From: Hyperoodon ampullatus
Lineage: Eukaryota > Chordata > Mammalia > Artiodactyla > Ziphiidae
NCBI GenBank assembly: GCA_949752795.1
Contig: OX457057.1
Span: 163,099,980-163,163,979, forward strand
Direction: 5' to 3'
DNA length: 64,000 nucleotides
Every line of letters starts with the position of its first letter. Within the stretch, counting starts at the first letter, position 1. This document shows, in pieces, positions 42,041 to 53,577 of this stretch. The notes under the pieces are model-generated. The model was not told the origin of the DNA. It saw only the letters and a list, made by a program, of their open reading frames with translations, and did no database searches. A program made the position numbers and the translations under genes.

Positions 42041-44874
42041 GCAGCACCACTTATTGAAGAGACTGTCTTTTCTCCATTATATATCCTTGCCTCCTTTGTC
42101 ATAGATTAGTTGACCATAGGTGCATGGGTTTATCTCTGGGCTTTTGTTCCTGTTCCATTGATCTATATTTCTGTTTTTGTCCTAGTACCATATTGTCTTG
42201 ATTACTTTGTAGTGTAGTCTGAAGTCAGGAAGTTTGTTTCCTCTAGCTCCGTTTTTTTCCCTCAAGACTGCTTTGGTTATTCAGGGTCTTTTGTGTCTCC
42301 ATACAAATTTTAAGATTTTTTTGTTCTAGCTCTGTAAAAAATGCCATTGGTAATTTGATTGGGATTGCATTGAATCTGTAGATTGCTTTTGGTAGTATAG
42401 TCATTTTCACAGTATTGATTCTTCTAATCCAAGAACATGGTATATATCTCCATCTGTTTGTATCATCTTTAATTTCTTTCATCAGTGTCTTATAGTTTTC
42501 TGCATACAGGTCTTTTTTCTCCCTAGGTAGGTTTATACCTAGGTATTTTATTCTTTTTGTTGCAATGGTAAATGGGAGTGTTTCCTTAATTTCTCCTTCA
42601 GATTTCTCATCATTAGTGTATAGGAATGCAAGAGAGTTCTTTGCATTAATTTTGTATCCTGCAACTTTACCAGATTCATTGATTAGCTCTAGTGGTTTTC
42701 TGGTGGCATCTTGAGGATTCTCTATGTGTAGTATCATGTCATCTGCAAACAGTGACAGTTTTACTTCTTCTTTTCTAATTTGTATTCCTTTTATTTCTTT
42801 TTCTTCTCTGATTGCTGGGGCTAGGACTTCCAAAACTATGTTGAATAATAGTGGTGAGAGGGGACATCCTTGTCTTGTTCCTGATCTTAGAGAATATGCT
42901 TTCAGTTTTCCACCATTGAGAATGATGTTTACTGTGGGTTTGTTGTATATGGCCTTTATTATGTTGAGGTAGGTTCCCTCTATGCCCACTTTTTGTAAAG
43001 ATTTTATCATAAATGGGTGTTGAAATTTGTCAAAAGTTTTTTCTGCATCTATTGAGATGATCATATGGTTTTTATTCTTCAATTTGTTAATATGGTGTAT
43101 CGCATTGATTGATTTGAGTATATTGAAGAATCCTTGCATCCCTGGGATAAATCCCACTTGATCATAGTGTATGATCCTTTTAATGTATTGTTGGATTCTG
43201 CTTGATAGTATTTTGTTGAGGATTTTTGCATCTATATTCATCAGTGATATTGGTCTGTAATTTTCTCTTTTTTTAGTATGTTTGTCTGGTTTTGGTATCA
43301 GGGGGATGGTAGCCTCATAGATGAGTTTGGGAGTGTTCCTTCCTCTGCAGTTTTTTGGACGAGTTTGAGAAGAATGAGTGTTAGCTCTTCTCTAAATGTT
43401 TGCTACATTTTACCTGTGAAGCCATCTGGTCCTGGGCTTTTGTTTGTTGGAAGATTTTTAGTTATGGTTTTAATTTCATTACTTGTGACAGGTCTGTTTA
43501 TATTTTCTAAGTCTTCCTGGTTCAGTCTTGGAAAATTGTACCTTTCCAAGAATTTGTCCATATCTTCATGGTTGTCCATTTTATTGGCATAGAGTTGCCT
43601 GTTGTAGTCTATTATGATGCTTGTATTTCTGCAGTGTCTGTTGTTACTTGTCCATTTTCATTTCTAATTTTATTGATTTTAGTCCTCTCCCTCTTTTTAT
43701 TGATGAGTCTGGCTAATGCTTTATCAATTTTGTTTATCTTCTCAAAGAACCAGCTTTTAGCTTTATTGATCTTTGCTATTGTTTTCTTTGTTTCTATTTC
43801 ATTTATTTCTGCTCTGATCTTTATAATTTCTTTCCTTCTACTAACTTTAGGTTTTGTTTGTTCTTCTTTCTCTAGTTCCTTTAGGTGTAAGGTTAGATTG
43901 TTTATTTGAGATTTTTCTTGTTTCTAGAGGTAGGCTTGTATTGCTATAAACTTCTCTTTTAGAACTGTTTTGCTGCATCCCATAGTTTTTGGATCATCGT
44001 GTTTTCATTGTCATTTGTGTCTAGGTATTTTTTAATTTCCTCTTTGATTTCTTCCATGATAGCTTGGTTATTTAGTAATATATTGTTTAGCCTCCATGTG
44101 TTTGTGTTTTTTTACATTTTTTCCTGTAATGTATTTCTAATCTCATAGTGTTGTGGTCAGAAAAGATGCTTGATATGATTTCAGTTTTGTTAAATTTACC
44201 AAGGCTTGATTTGTGACCCAAGATATGATCTGTCCTGGAGAATGTTCCAGGTGCACTTGAGAAGAAAGTGCAATCAGCTGTTTTTGAGTGGAATGTCTTA
44301 TAAATATCAATTAAATCTATCTGTCTATTGTGTCATTTAAAGCTTGTGTTTCCTTATTAATTTTCTGTTTGGATGATCTCTCCACTGGTGTAAGTGAGGT
44401 GTTAAAGTCCCCCACTATTATTGTGTTACTGTTTATTTCCTCTTTTATAGCTGTTAGCATTTGCCTTATGTATTGATGTGCTCCTATGTTGTGTACATAT
44501 ATATTTACAATTGTTATATCTTCTTCTTGGATTGATCTCTTGATCATTATGTAATGTCCTTCTTTGTCTCTTGTCTCTATTTTAAAGTCAATTTTTTCTG
44601 ATACGCGAATTGCTCTTCCAGCTTTCTTTTGATTTCCATTTGCCTGGAATATCACTTTTAGTCTGTATGTGTCCCTAGGTCTGATGTGGGTCTCTTGTAG
44701 CCAGCATATACACATGTCTTGTTTTTGTATCCATTCAGCCATTCTATGTCTTTTGGCTGGAGCATTTAATCCATTTACATTCAAGGTAGTTATCAATGTG
44801 TGTGTTCCTATGACCATTTTCTTAATTGTTTTGGATTTGTTTTTGTAGGTCCTTTCTTCTTTTGTGTTTCCCAC

Positions 44875-45765
44875 TTAGAGAAGTTCCTGTAGTATTTGTT
44901 GTAGAGCTGGTTTGGTGGTGCTGAATTCTCTTATCTTTTGCTTGTCTGTTAAGGTTTTAATTTCTCTGTCGAATATGAATGAGATCCTTGCTGGGTAGAG
45001 TAATCTTTGTTGTAGATTTTTCCCTTTCATCACTTTAAATATGTCCTGCCACTCCTTTCTGGCTTGCAGAGTTTTTGCTGAAAGATCAGCTGTTAACCTT
45101 ATGGGGATTCCCTTGTATGTTATTTGTTGTTTTTCCCTTGCTGCTTTTAATATTTTTTCTTTGTATTTAACTTTTGATAGTTTTTTAAATATGTGTCTTG
45201 GTGTGTTTCTCCTTGGATTTATCCTGTATGTGGCTCTCTGTGCTTCCTGGACTTGATTGACTCTTTCTTTTCCCATATTAAGGAAGTTTTCAACTAAAAT
45301 CTCTTCAAATATTTTCTCAGTCCCTTTCTTTTTCTCTTCTTCTGAGACCCCTGTAATTCAAATGTTGGTGCATTTAATGTTGTCCCAGAGGTCTCTGAGA
45401 CTGTCCTCAATTCATTTCATTCTTTTTTCTTTATTTTGCCCTGTGGTAGTTATTTCCACCATTTTATCTTCCAGTCCACTTATCCGTTTTTCTATCTCAG
45501 TTAGTATGCTATTGATTCCTTCTAGAGAATTTTTAATTTCATTTATTGTGCTATTCATCATTGTTTGTGTGCTCTTTAGTTCTTCTAGGTCCTTGTTAAA
45601 CGTTTCTTGTATTTTCTCCATTCTATTTCCAAGATTTTGGATCATCTTTACTATCATTACTCTGAATTCTTTTTCAGGTAGACTGCCTATTTCCTCTTCA
45701 TTTGTTTGGTCTGGTGGGTTTTTACCTTGCTCCTTCTTCTGCTGTGTGTTTCTCTGTCTTCTCAT
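44875..45765 (-). pseudogene. L1-B ORF1 remnant (RNA-binding chaperone)
   Basis: A 297-codon frame from the ATG at 45763-45765 (MRRQRNTQQKKEQG) to the TAA at 44875-44877, with no net frameshift but two in-frame TGA stops at 45412-45414 and 45358-45360. A coiled-coil stretch is seen around IQETFNKDLEELK, and INPRRNTPRHIF in the C-terminal half. The last 133 codons are open. Homologous to the ORF1 remnant at 36336-37262. Confidence 0.9.
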
Positions 45766-46376
45766 TTTGCTTAACTTTCTGTGTTTGGGATCTCCTTTTC
45801 GCAGGCTGCAGGTTCATAGTTCCCATTGTTTTTGGTGTCTGCCCCCAGTGGGTAAGTTTGGTTTAGTGGATTGTGTAGGCTTTCTGTTGGAGGGGACTGG
45901 TGCCTGTGTTCTGGTGGATGAGGCTGGATCTTGTCTTTCTGGTGGGCAGGACTGCAGCCAGTGGTGTGTTTTGAGGTGTCTGTGACCTTATTATGATTAT
46001 AGGCAGCCTTTCTGCTAATGAGTGGGGTTGTGTTCCTGTCTTGCTAGTTGTTTGGCATAGGGTGTCCATCACTGTAGCTTGCTGGTCATTGAGTGGGGTC
46101 TTAGCATTGGAATGGAGATCTTTGGGAGATTTTCACTGTTTGATATTATGTGGAGCTGGGAGGTCTCTGGTGGACCAATGTCCTGAACTCGGCTCTCCCA
46201 CCTCAGAGGCACAGACCTGGCACCTGGCCAGAGCACCAGGACCTGTCTGCTACATGGCTGCTAGTGTTGGAGGGTCTCCTGAGCAGGCGGGGTGTGGCTG
46301 TGGCTCACCGCAGGGACAGGAACACTGGCAGCGGAGGTTCTGGGTAGTGCTCATTGGCGTGAGCCCTCCTGGAGTC

Positions 46377-46499
46377 CCAATAGTCTTTAAAATATATAAA
46401 TATCCTGAATAATATTAATTGGTGAAGGAATGTTGTACTCTATTTTTTATATTTATATATTATATATTTTATAATTATATCATATAATTTATAACAATG
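46377..46499. other. AT-rich flank
   Basis: TATA-rich sequence (about 46438-46500) between two L1-derived segments. Confidence 0.5.
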
Positions 46500-46885
46500 T
46501 AAGATTTTATTTTTGTACTTTTCCTTGTTGTAAATAACATTCCAGTGAAAGATTTGTACCATCTTTGTTTGGATTGCTGCTTATTTTCTTAGAGTAGATC
46601 CTAGAAGCGGAATTATTGGGCCCAGGAGTATGCATATTTTTAGGAATTTGCCACATATTGCAAAGTAACCCAGGAGAAAGGTTGTACCAATTAACACTCC
46701 AGCAGTGAGAGATGGGCCATCTCGCCACCCCTGTTGAGTATTAGAATTCCTTTTAATCTCTGTTAATTTGATAGGTGAAAATGCTATCTTGTTTTATATT
46801 TGCATTTCTTTGATTACAAGTGATGCAGGACATTTATTTCATATGTTTATGAGTCATTTGCATTTTTTCTTATGGGAATTGTCTA
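46500..46885 (-). mobile_element. Old L1 (L1M), ORF2 3' fragment
   Basis: Diverged reversed L1 landmarks: GGATTGCTGCTTATTTTCTT, GCGGAATTATTGGGCCCAGG, CACTCCAGCAGTGAGAGATG, TTTGCATTTCTTTGATTACA. Confidence 0.75.
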
Positions 46886-49014
46886 AATGGATTCTCAAGT
46901 CCCCCAAACAACAAACTGTTAAACGGAAAGCAACACAGGAAGCCAGCAGTGCAGTTCTGTTACCACTGAGCCTCAGCACATGTGTTTTGAAGTGTGAGTG
47001 TTGAACAGGCTCCTCTTATTACCTCTTATCATCCTTGTTTTGATTATTTCCTCTCCAGTCATCTCTCTCCACAACCCATGTCACCCTCAAGCCTTGGTCT
47101 CCCTCCAAGCATCTTATTGCACCAAGCTGCAGTCATGGCTAAACCTGAAATTTTGGAGAGAAAAGAACAAATGTAATCAAAGTCAGTTTTGAGTGGGACA
47201 GCATTATGGTGGAAGAATCCATTAAGTGTCCCCCTTATGAAGGTCCCTCCCTATGAACTGATATGTTCCCACGGCAAAGAGGCAGTGGGCACATCCTCTC
47301 CTAAAGGGTCAATGATTAAGAGCACAGCCTGTTTCTCTGGCTTTAGGCTTGAATCACTGTCCCTGGTGGTAAAGCTTAAATTACTCTTCCCTGGAAGCAT
47401 TCTTATTTACTTCATAGACATTGCATTACCCCCTATTGTCTATTTGCTGCTTTTAAGAAGAGAGAGGAAAGAATCTAAGGTTCCCCAAAGTGAGTGTTAC
47501 TTTTTAGCTAGTGTGAAGTAAAAGACAGATGGAAATGGAGCCAGAGGGACCTGCCCTTCACCCTCCATCTTCATCGGAGTTGGACGCTCACATTGGTATG
47601 TCAGGCAGCAGCTGGCAGGCTCTTTTATCATCATTAATTGTCTGCTGAGTTGTCACAAGGAGAGACTAGAATTCGGGTTTAATTACGTCTGTATCATCTC
47701 TGATAAATTTCAGGAGATTCTGGTGGTGCAAAATAGGCATGGGCCAGTGATGTGCCAAGGATGTGCCGTGAAGCAGAAACCATGTGTATCATTGAGGGGG
47801 AAAAGGTGAATTAACTGAATTCCAAGGAAGTAAGGCTTTATCAAGGCTGAGCAACTCTCATGAGATATGGTGATGGAGAAGAGGGGGAAGGGAAGCTGTT
47901 AGTGGCATTGAGCTTGTTAAAGGTCATTTGGTTTCTGTGCAGAAGGTGTAGTGGGCCTTCCCAGGGAACAAGCAAGATTCATCCAATGCAATTGCTTGTT
48001 TTTATGGACCATAACCTACTGGCAGTCAGGGAGCAAAGAAATACGTTTGGTTTCGGATAAAACAACAGCACTTCCACTCCCATTTCTTTTATGATATACG
48101 TTTCTTTGGATGGTCTCTGATTTAGTTCTGGAAATATGTGCTGGTGCAGAGTGAGGCTTAAGTGACAATGAAGCTGGCTTTGGCTAAAACAGAACTAAAC
48201 TACAGTTGAACAGAAATGGCAAGGAGTAGGTGGCATGGGAGCTGAGTGTTATCAGTAGCTCATCGTTTCATAAAATAGTCAACAAGTGCTTAGAACCTTC
48301 ATCACACTGTGGCAATGGCCCTTCTGCCCAGCTTAGCCACACAAGGTCTTATTCTGATCTCTGATCCGTCCTTGTGTACCTCCCTATCTGCTTCCAGTGC
48401 TTTCGTTATTGACTGACATCTGAACTTTGTGCCCCAGAATAAAGCACATCTGCTCCGAATCCCTTCATTGGTGCATGGATCTCTTGCTTAAGAATGTTAA
48501 CCACTTGGCTTCATCTTAACTCTCACTTTCTGAAAGACAGTCTGAAGCTCTTTCCTGAGCTATCTCTTGTGGAATTAAGTGTTGTCAAAGAATCATATAG
48601 ATTGGCCATCTGGCCCTCTGCTTTTCAAAAGGATAATTTTAGTGCGACTTCCACATCTTATGAAGAGCAATTTATTTTAGTCCTTAGGCCCTCTTTCAGC
48701 ATTATAAAAAGTAGATCACATAAATGTAACCTGAAAAATCTAAAAAGAATAATTGTATATGGTTGTATGTGTCTCTGTACATAATAAAAGGGTTTTGCCC
48801 ACATTCTAGGTCTCCAGTAAAATGTTGTGGTCTTTTATGTTAGGCCTCTTATACAAGCCACAAAACTAATCTTTGCTCTGATTTTTACAGCTGTGTACAA
48901 AACTCACAGGGGTAAGTTTGGAAAAACAGGTAAATCAAATTCAGAGCTCTCAGAAGTTAAAATATACATTGACTAAGTATAGATACATAAGAGGATTAAA
49001 GTTGAATACAAGAA
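46886..49014. other. No recognised feature
   Basis: About 2.1 kb of unique-looking sequence. A weak sense MIR head-like string (ATTAAGAGCACAGCCTGTTT) occurs near 47313. Open frames up to 110 codons (47189-47521) have no recognisable product. Confidence 0.4.
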
Positions 49015-49018
49015 GATA

Positions 49019-49089
<71 letters not shown>
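49015..49089 (+). repeat. Compound microsatellite (TA)n then (GA)n
   Basis: A TA-rich run (49015-49055) passes directly into a GA run (49056-49089). Confidence 0.95.
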
Positions 49090-49091
<2 letters not shown>

Positions 49092-49119
49092 CCAAAGTTT
49101 ATATGTGATTGTAAGTTTC

Positions 49120-49205
49120 TTGAAGCCAGAGGCTCGATATTCGTACTTCTATCCAACAATACTAGGCTCAGGGTAGATGCTCGATAAATATGTACTGAAT
49201 GTGTA
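49120..49205 (+). mobile_element. L2 3' tail fragment
   Basis: CAATACTAGGCTCAGGGTAG followed by TGCTCGATAAATATGTACTG is the sense tail. Confidence 0.55.
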
Positions 49206-49530
49206 AAGTATTTACTGAGTGTGTTAAACAACTTTTACATTTACCATATGCTCTGATGGGCTAATCATATTCATTGAGATGTGGACAGAATTAGAAGTAG
49301 GTGTGGTGTGCCAAAATACTGAGCTATGATTGAGTGCGTCCCACTTCATGGAAACTATCAGGGCTGCCCCTGAAGCCTGAGAGCAGAGGCACCTGCCTCA
49401 GGCCTCAGTGCTGGGTCTTTGTGCTTCAGGGACAGGTAGCTGGGTGTAACTCAGGCAGGCCTTTGATCAGGAAGGTTATATATACACATGTAACCATGAG
49501 GGGAAGTCAGGTAATAATCACTTTCTTGTC
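49206..49530. other. No recognised feature
   Basis: Unique-looking sequence up to the L1 target site. Confidence 0.4.
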
Positions 49531-49543
49531 TTCCACTACCTTT

Positions 49544-50229
49544 TTAAAAAAAATTGAAGTATAGTTGATTTAAAATGTTTTGTTAGTTGCTGGTGTACAG
49601 CAACGTGATTCAGTTATACATATATATATGTATTCATTTTCATATTCTTTTCCATTATGGTTTATTACAGGATATTGAATATAGTTCCCTGAGCTATACA
49701 GTAGGACCTTATTGTTCCTCTTTTTTATATATAGTAGTTTGTATCTGCTAATCCCAATTTATCCACCACCCCCCCTGCACTCCCCTTTCTTTCTGGTAAC
49801 CATAAGTTTGTTTTCTATGTCTGTGAGTCTATTTCTGTTTTGTAAATAAGTTCATTTGTATCATTTTTTTAGATTCCACATATAAGAGATGTCATATGAT
49901 ATTTGTCTTTCTCTATCTGACTTACTTCACTTAGCATGATAATCTCTAGGTCCATCCATGTTGCTGTAAATGTCATTATTTCATTCTTATTATGGCTGAG
50001 TAATAGTCCATTGTATATATATGTACCACATTTTTTTATCCACTCATCTGTTGATGGACATTTATACAGCTTCCATGTCTTGGTTATTGCAAACAGTTCT
50101 GCTGTGAACATTGGGGTACATGTATCTTTTTGAATTATAGTTTTTTCCGAATGTAAGCCCAGGAGTGGTATTGTTGGATCATAGGGCAACTCTATTTTTA
50201 GTTTTCTAGGGAACCTCTACTATTTTCCA
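49544..50229 (-). mobile_element. L1, 5'-truncated
   Basis: A T-rich start leads into TGAAGTATAGTTGATTTAAA (3' UTR) and on to the reversed ORF2 end (GGTCCATCCATGTTGCTGTA; AGTGGTATTGTTGGATCATA). TTCCACTACCTTT (49531-49543) and TTCCCACTGCCTTT (50230-50243) are a decayed target-site duplication. Confidence 0.9.
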
Positions 50230-50243
50230 TTCCCACTGCCTTT

Positions 50244-50660
50244 CTAAGTCCACTCTATAGGATTATTTTTTCCTCTGTTCCCCAAAGAAATACAGGCAGG
50301 CCCTATGACTCTTCTGTCTGAACCAGAGCAACACAAATAGTTCTCCCATCACTTCAAGTCACACAACATCATCTTAGGATGGTAATTATATATCTAGTCC
50401 CACGTTATAGTTAAAACTAATTTTGTTTAAAAATAACACTTCCTCTTTCTTCCAGTTCAGGCTTATTCCAGGCAGGAAGCCATGGTCAGGGAATGGGAAT
50501 GTTTTCAACTTCTCTCTTCTCTCTCCTCACTGAGTATTTCTAATCCTCCTTCCACATTCTGCTAACTCTTGGGTTCTGACTAGGGAGATCACACGTCCTG
50601 TGTACTCAGTCTGGTCCCAGATACTTGTTGCCTGGGGCCTAGTTATTAACATTTCACCCT
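50244..50660. other. No recognised feature
   Basis: Unique-looking sequence between an L1 and an LTR. Confidence 0.4.
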
Positions 50661-50882
50661 TGTATCATGGTTTTCCAGAGAAATAGAATCAAGAGGATAT
50701 TATATATATAATAATATTATAATTGGCTCATGCAATTATGGGGTCTGAAGTTTGTAGGGCAGGACAGCAGGCTGGAAATGAAGGCAGGATTTCTATGCTA
50801 CAGTCTTGAGGCAGAATTCCTTCTTCTCTGGAAAACCTTGGTTTTTGCTCTTAAGGCTTTAATATCTGGATGCCCCCTCATT
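50661..50882 (-). mobile_element. MLT2-type ERVL LTR, left part
   Basis: TGTATCATGGTTTTCCAGAG, ATTATAATTGGCTCATGCAA and GAGGCAGAATTCCTTCTTCT are reversed MLT2 motifs. The LTR continues at 51723 after the L1. Confidence 0.75.
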
Positions 50883-51711
50883 TTTTTTTATTGGGGTAGA
50901 GTTGTTTTACAATGTTTTGTTAGTTTCTACTGTACAGTGAAGTGAATTAGAGTACTCTGTGCTATTCAGCAGGTTATTATTAGTTATCATATTTTATACA
51001 TAGTAGTGTATATATGTCAATCCCAATCTCCCAATTCATCCCACCCTGCCTTTCTCCCCTTGGTGTCCATACATTTGTTCTCTATGTCTATTTCTCTGAC
51101 TTGTGAACTGGGTCATCTGTACCATTTTTCTATATTCCACATATATGCATTACTACATGATATTTGTTTACTATATGATATTTGTTTTTCTCTTTCTGAC
51201 TTACTTCACTCTGTATGACAGTCTCTAGGTCCATCCATGTCTCTACAAATGACCCAATTTCGTTCCTTTTTATGGCTGAGTAATATTCCATTGTATATAT
51301 ATTACCACATCTTCTTTATCCATTCATCTGTAGATGGACATTTAGGTGGTTTCTCTGTCCTGGCTATTGTAAATAGTGCTGCAATGAACAATGGGGTACA
51401 TGTGTCCTTTTGAATTATGGTTTTCTCAGGGTATATGCCCAGTAGTGGGATTGCTGGGTTGTATGGTAGTTCTATTTTTAGTTTTTTAAGGAACCTCCAT
51501 ACTGTTCTCCATAGCAGCTGTGTCAATTTACATTCCCACCAGTGGTGCAAGACCGTTCCCTTTTCTCCACACCCTCTCCAACATTTATTGTTTGTGGACT
51601 TTTTGATGATGGCCATTCTGACTGGTGTGAGGTGATACCTCACTGTAGTTTTGATTTGCATTTCTCTAATAATTAATGATATTGAGCATCTTTTCATGTG
51701 CCTCTTGAGAG
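50883..51711 (-). mobile_element. L1, 5'-truncated, inserted in the MLT2 LTR
   Basis: A T-rich start, GTTATTATTAGTTATCATAT (3' UTR), and the reversed ORF2 end through TTTTGATTTGCATTTCTCTA. GCCCCCTCATT occurs exactly at 50872-50882 and 51712-51722 as the target-site duplication. A small tandem duplication (ATGATATTTGTTTACTAT) lies near 51157-51190. Confidence 0.92.
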
Positions 51712-51722
51712 GCCCCCTCATT

Positions 51723-51867
51723 ATTGAGGGTACTCTTCTTTACTTAGAGTCAACTGATTGTAAATGTTAACCACAAAACACCTTCACAGCAGCATGTAAG
51801 CTAGTGTTTAACCAAAGAACTGGGCACCAGAGCCCAGTCAAGTTGACACATAGAGTGAACCCTTATA
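51723..51867 (-). mobile_element. MLT2-type ERVL LTR, right part
   Basis: CAACTGATTGTAAATGTTAA, GTGTTTAACCAAAGAACTGG and CAGTCAAGTTGACACATAGA complete the reversed LTR begun at 50661. Confidence 0.75.
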
Positions 51868-53357
51868 CCTTTTCTTTCTCAGAAGTCTCTCTGTATGTAT
51901 ACTAAATTACATGGCCACCCCAGCTCTGACCCCTCCCAAGAGCATGCAGGGAAGGAGAGAAGAAAAGAACACAGGAAACGTCTCTCTTAATGGTACCTCA
52001 AGATGGCAGATGTTTAAACCTGACTCTTGCTCTTAGGGGCATTTTTGGGGTTTTTTGGAGATGTTGCTTTCTCTCCCTCAACACTAGGCATCTCTACTCT
52101 TTGTTCCCCAGAGGGCACAGTCACTTCTATTCTGGTAGCCTGGGACTTGGCCCCAATGTATTGGATTCTCTTTCACTCTGCCATCACACCAGCTAGTAAG
52201 CCGACATCTCACCTTTGAGGTGGGAGTCAGGTGTGTGCACAAGAAACACATATTAGGCTTTCTGAGGAGTTCTTTTGAAATATATTCCGTTAAGTGTGCG
52301 GTGACGGCAGGGCCCACTCACCCTTTATACATGTCTTCATTGGGGGGAAGCTCAACATACAGATAACACTTACCAAAGGCCCTTTCCTGTATATATGTGT
52401 AATATACATATTATACACACACACATCGTACAATCTTACACTCTTGATGTGAGTGAGGGGATGAAGGGCTGATTCGTTTTTGTTTACTCCTTTGAAATTC
52501 TGCATCATGGCAAAGTGATATCTATGTTTCAAGATTTTAGCCTAAAGTCCCCTTTTAATATTCTGTACAGATGCACACAAATATGCATACTGCTGTACCT
52601 TTATTTACCTATAAATATTATCAGTCCACCAAACTCCCCGTAACAAAGAAAAGTAGGCTGGGGAATTGTGCCTCACACTGTCCTTCTTTGTTTTTGCTTT
52701 AATATTTTCCTGGATGTTTATTGTGACCTCATATTGCCAGTGTGTGTGTGTGTGTATGTGTGTGTCTCTCTGTGTATTTGCAGCTGGCGGGGAGAGGGGG
52801 GCAGCGTATGAGTCTCCAGTGGGTGATTAGTCCGGGTCCTCATAGTCCTCTGGGTTCAACCCTGGGTCTCAAGGCTGTCTGGATGCTCTGTAAACCAAGC
52901 AGCAGGGTGAACACTCCTGCTGGCATCACCCTTCGCTACAAAGGCATTTAAAACAAGGCCTGAGGCAATTAGGACATCAAATAACCCTATTGCTCTTGTA
53001 ATGCTGAAATGTTGAATATTTAAAAGGTAAGCAGGCTTGAAATTTGTAATGGAAAGAAAATATCCCTTTAAGTCATGAAAGAGTGTGAGGAGCCCTAGCC
53101 TTTGAAAAATAGTTGGAAAAGTTTGAAGAATTCATAAGTCAAAAGAAGCTGGGTTATATTCATAAATATGCAGAGCCCTGAGTAGTAAAAGAAGGGCCAA
53201 TTCAGAGGTCCATTTACGAAGATGACCAGAGCATAATTAAAGTAACTGGCTTCATAGCCAATTTGGAATTCTGTCTCTAGGAAAATGGTTACTATGAGAT
53301 AGTCACAGACAAGCCAGAGAAAATGAGCACACAAAACGGCATCAAAGAAGAAAATAA
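51868..53357. other. No recognised transposon or gene; contains a TG microsatellite
   Basis: About 1.5 kb of unique-looking sequence. A (TG)n run with one A interruption lies at 52740-52766. Short frames only. Confidence 0.45.
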
Positions 53358-53577
53358 GCTGAGGTGGTTAAGAGAGCAGATTCTGGAGTGAGAGAGAATA
53401 GACCCTGATTTGGTCGAAATACTTTACAGTCTGGGTGGCCTGACGATACATGTAGAACTTTCTCTGCCTTAATTTTCTCACCTGTAAATTGGTACCTATC
53501 TCATAGGGTGGTTGTGAGAATGCTATCAGTGTGCTTGATACATAGTAAGTGCTCAGTAAACTTATTATTATATTTAG
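53358..53577 (+). mobile_element. MIR SINE
   Basis: The copy runs from GGTGGTTAAGAGAGCAGATT through TTTTCTCACCTGTAAATTGG, CTCATAGGGTGGTTGTGAGA and ACATAGTAAGTGCTCAGTAA. Nearly full length. Confidence 0.88.

Larger units (their letters stand above)
40566..44817 (-). pseudogene. L1-B ORF2 remnant (endonuclease and reverse transcriptase)
   Basis: The start methionine at 44815-44817 begins the endonuclease domain (VIGTHTLITTLNVNGLN). The catalytic-site motif LQETHIRPRDTY and the VGDFNTSLTP motif follow in one open fragment (44317-44874). The reverse-transcriptase fragment (42243-43241, 332 codons) holds [25 protein letters not shown] and FADDMILHI. The downstream frame is broken, then interrupted by an L1 3' end and a SINE; the HCWWECK segment is at 40829-41140 and the C-terminus near 40596-40805. 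The left boundary is approximate. The protein cannot be made intact. Confidence 0.9.
40328..46376 (-). mobile_element. L1, near full length (L1-B), interrupted
   Basis: About 6.05 kb including two later insertions (41207-41490 SINE and 41889-42040 L1 3' end). Read right to left: 5' UTR about 45766-46376, starting near GGACTCCAGGAGGGCTCACG on the minus strand; ORF1 and ORF2 remnants; then the 3' UTR with a G-rich stretch on the minus strand (about 40448-40488). No convincing target-site duplication is visible. A local duplication of the GGTAATTCT-type motif lies near 40879-40905. Confidence 0.93.

Noticed and set aside
45257..45985. A 242-codon plus-strand open frame.
   Set aside because: Antisense shadow of the L1-B ORF1 region, at the same relative position as in the other L1.
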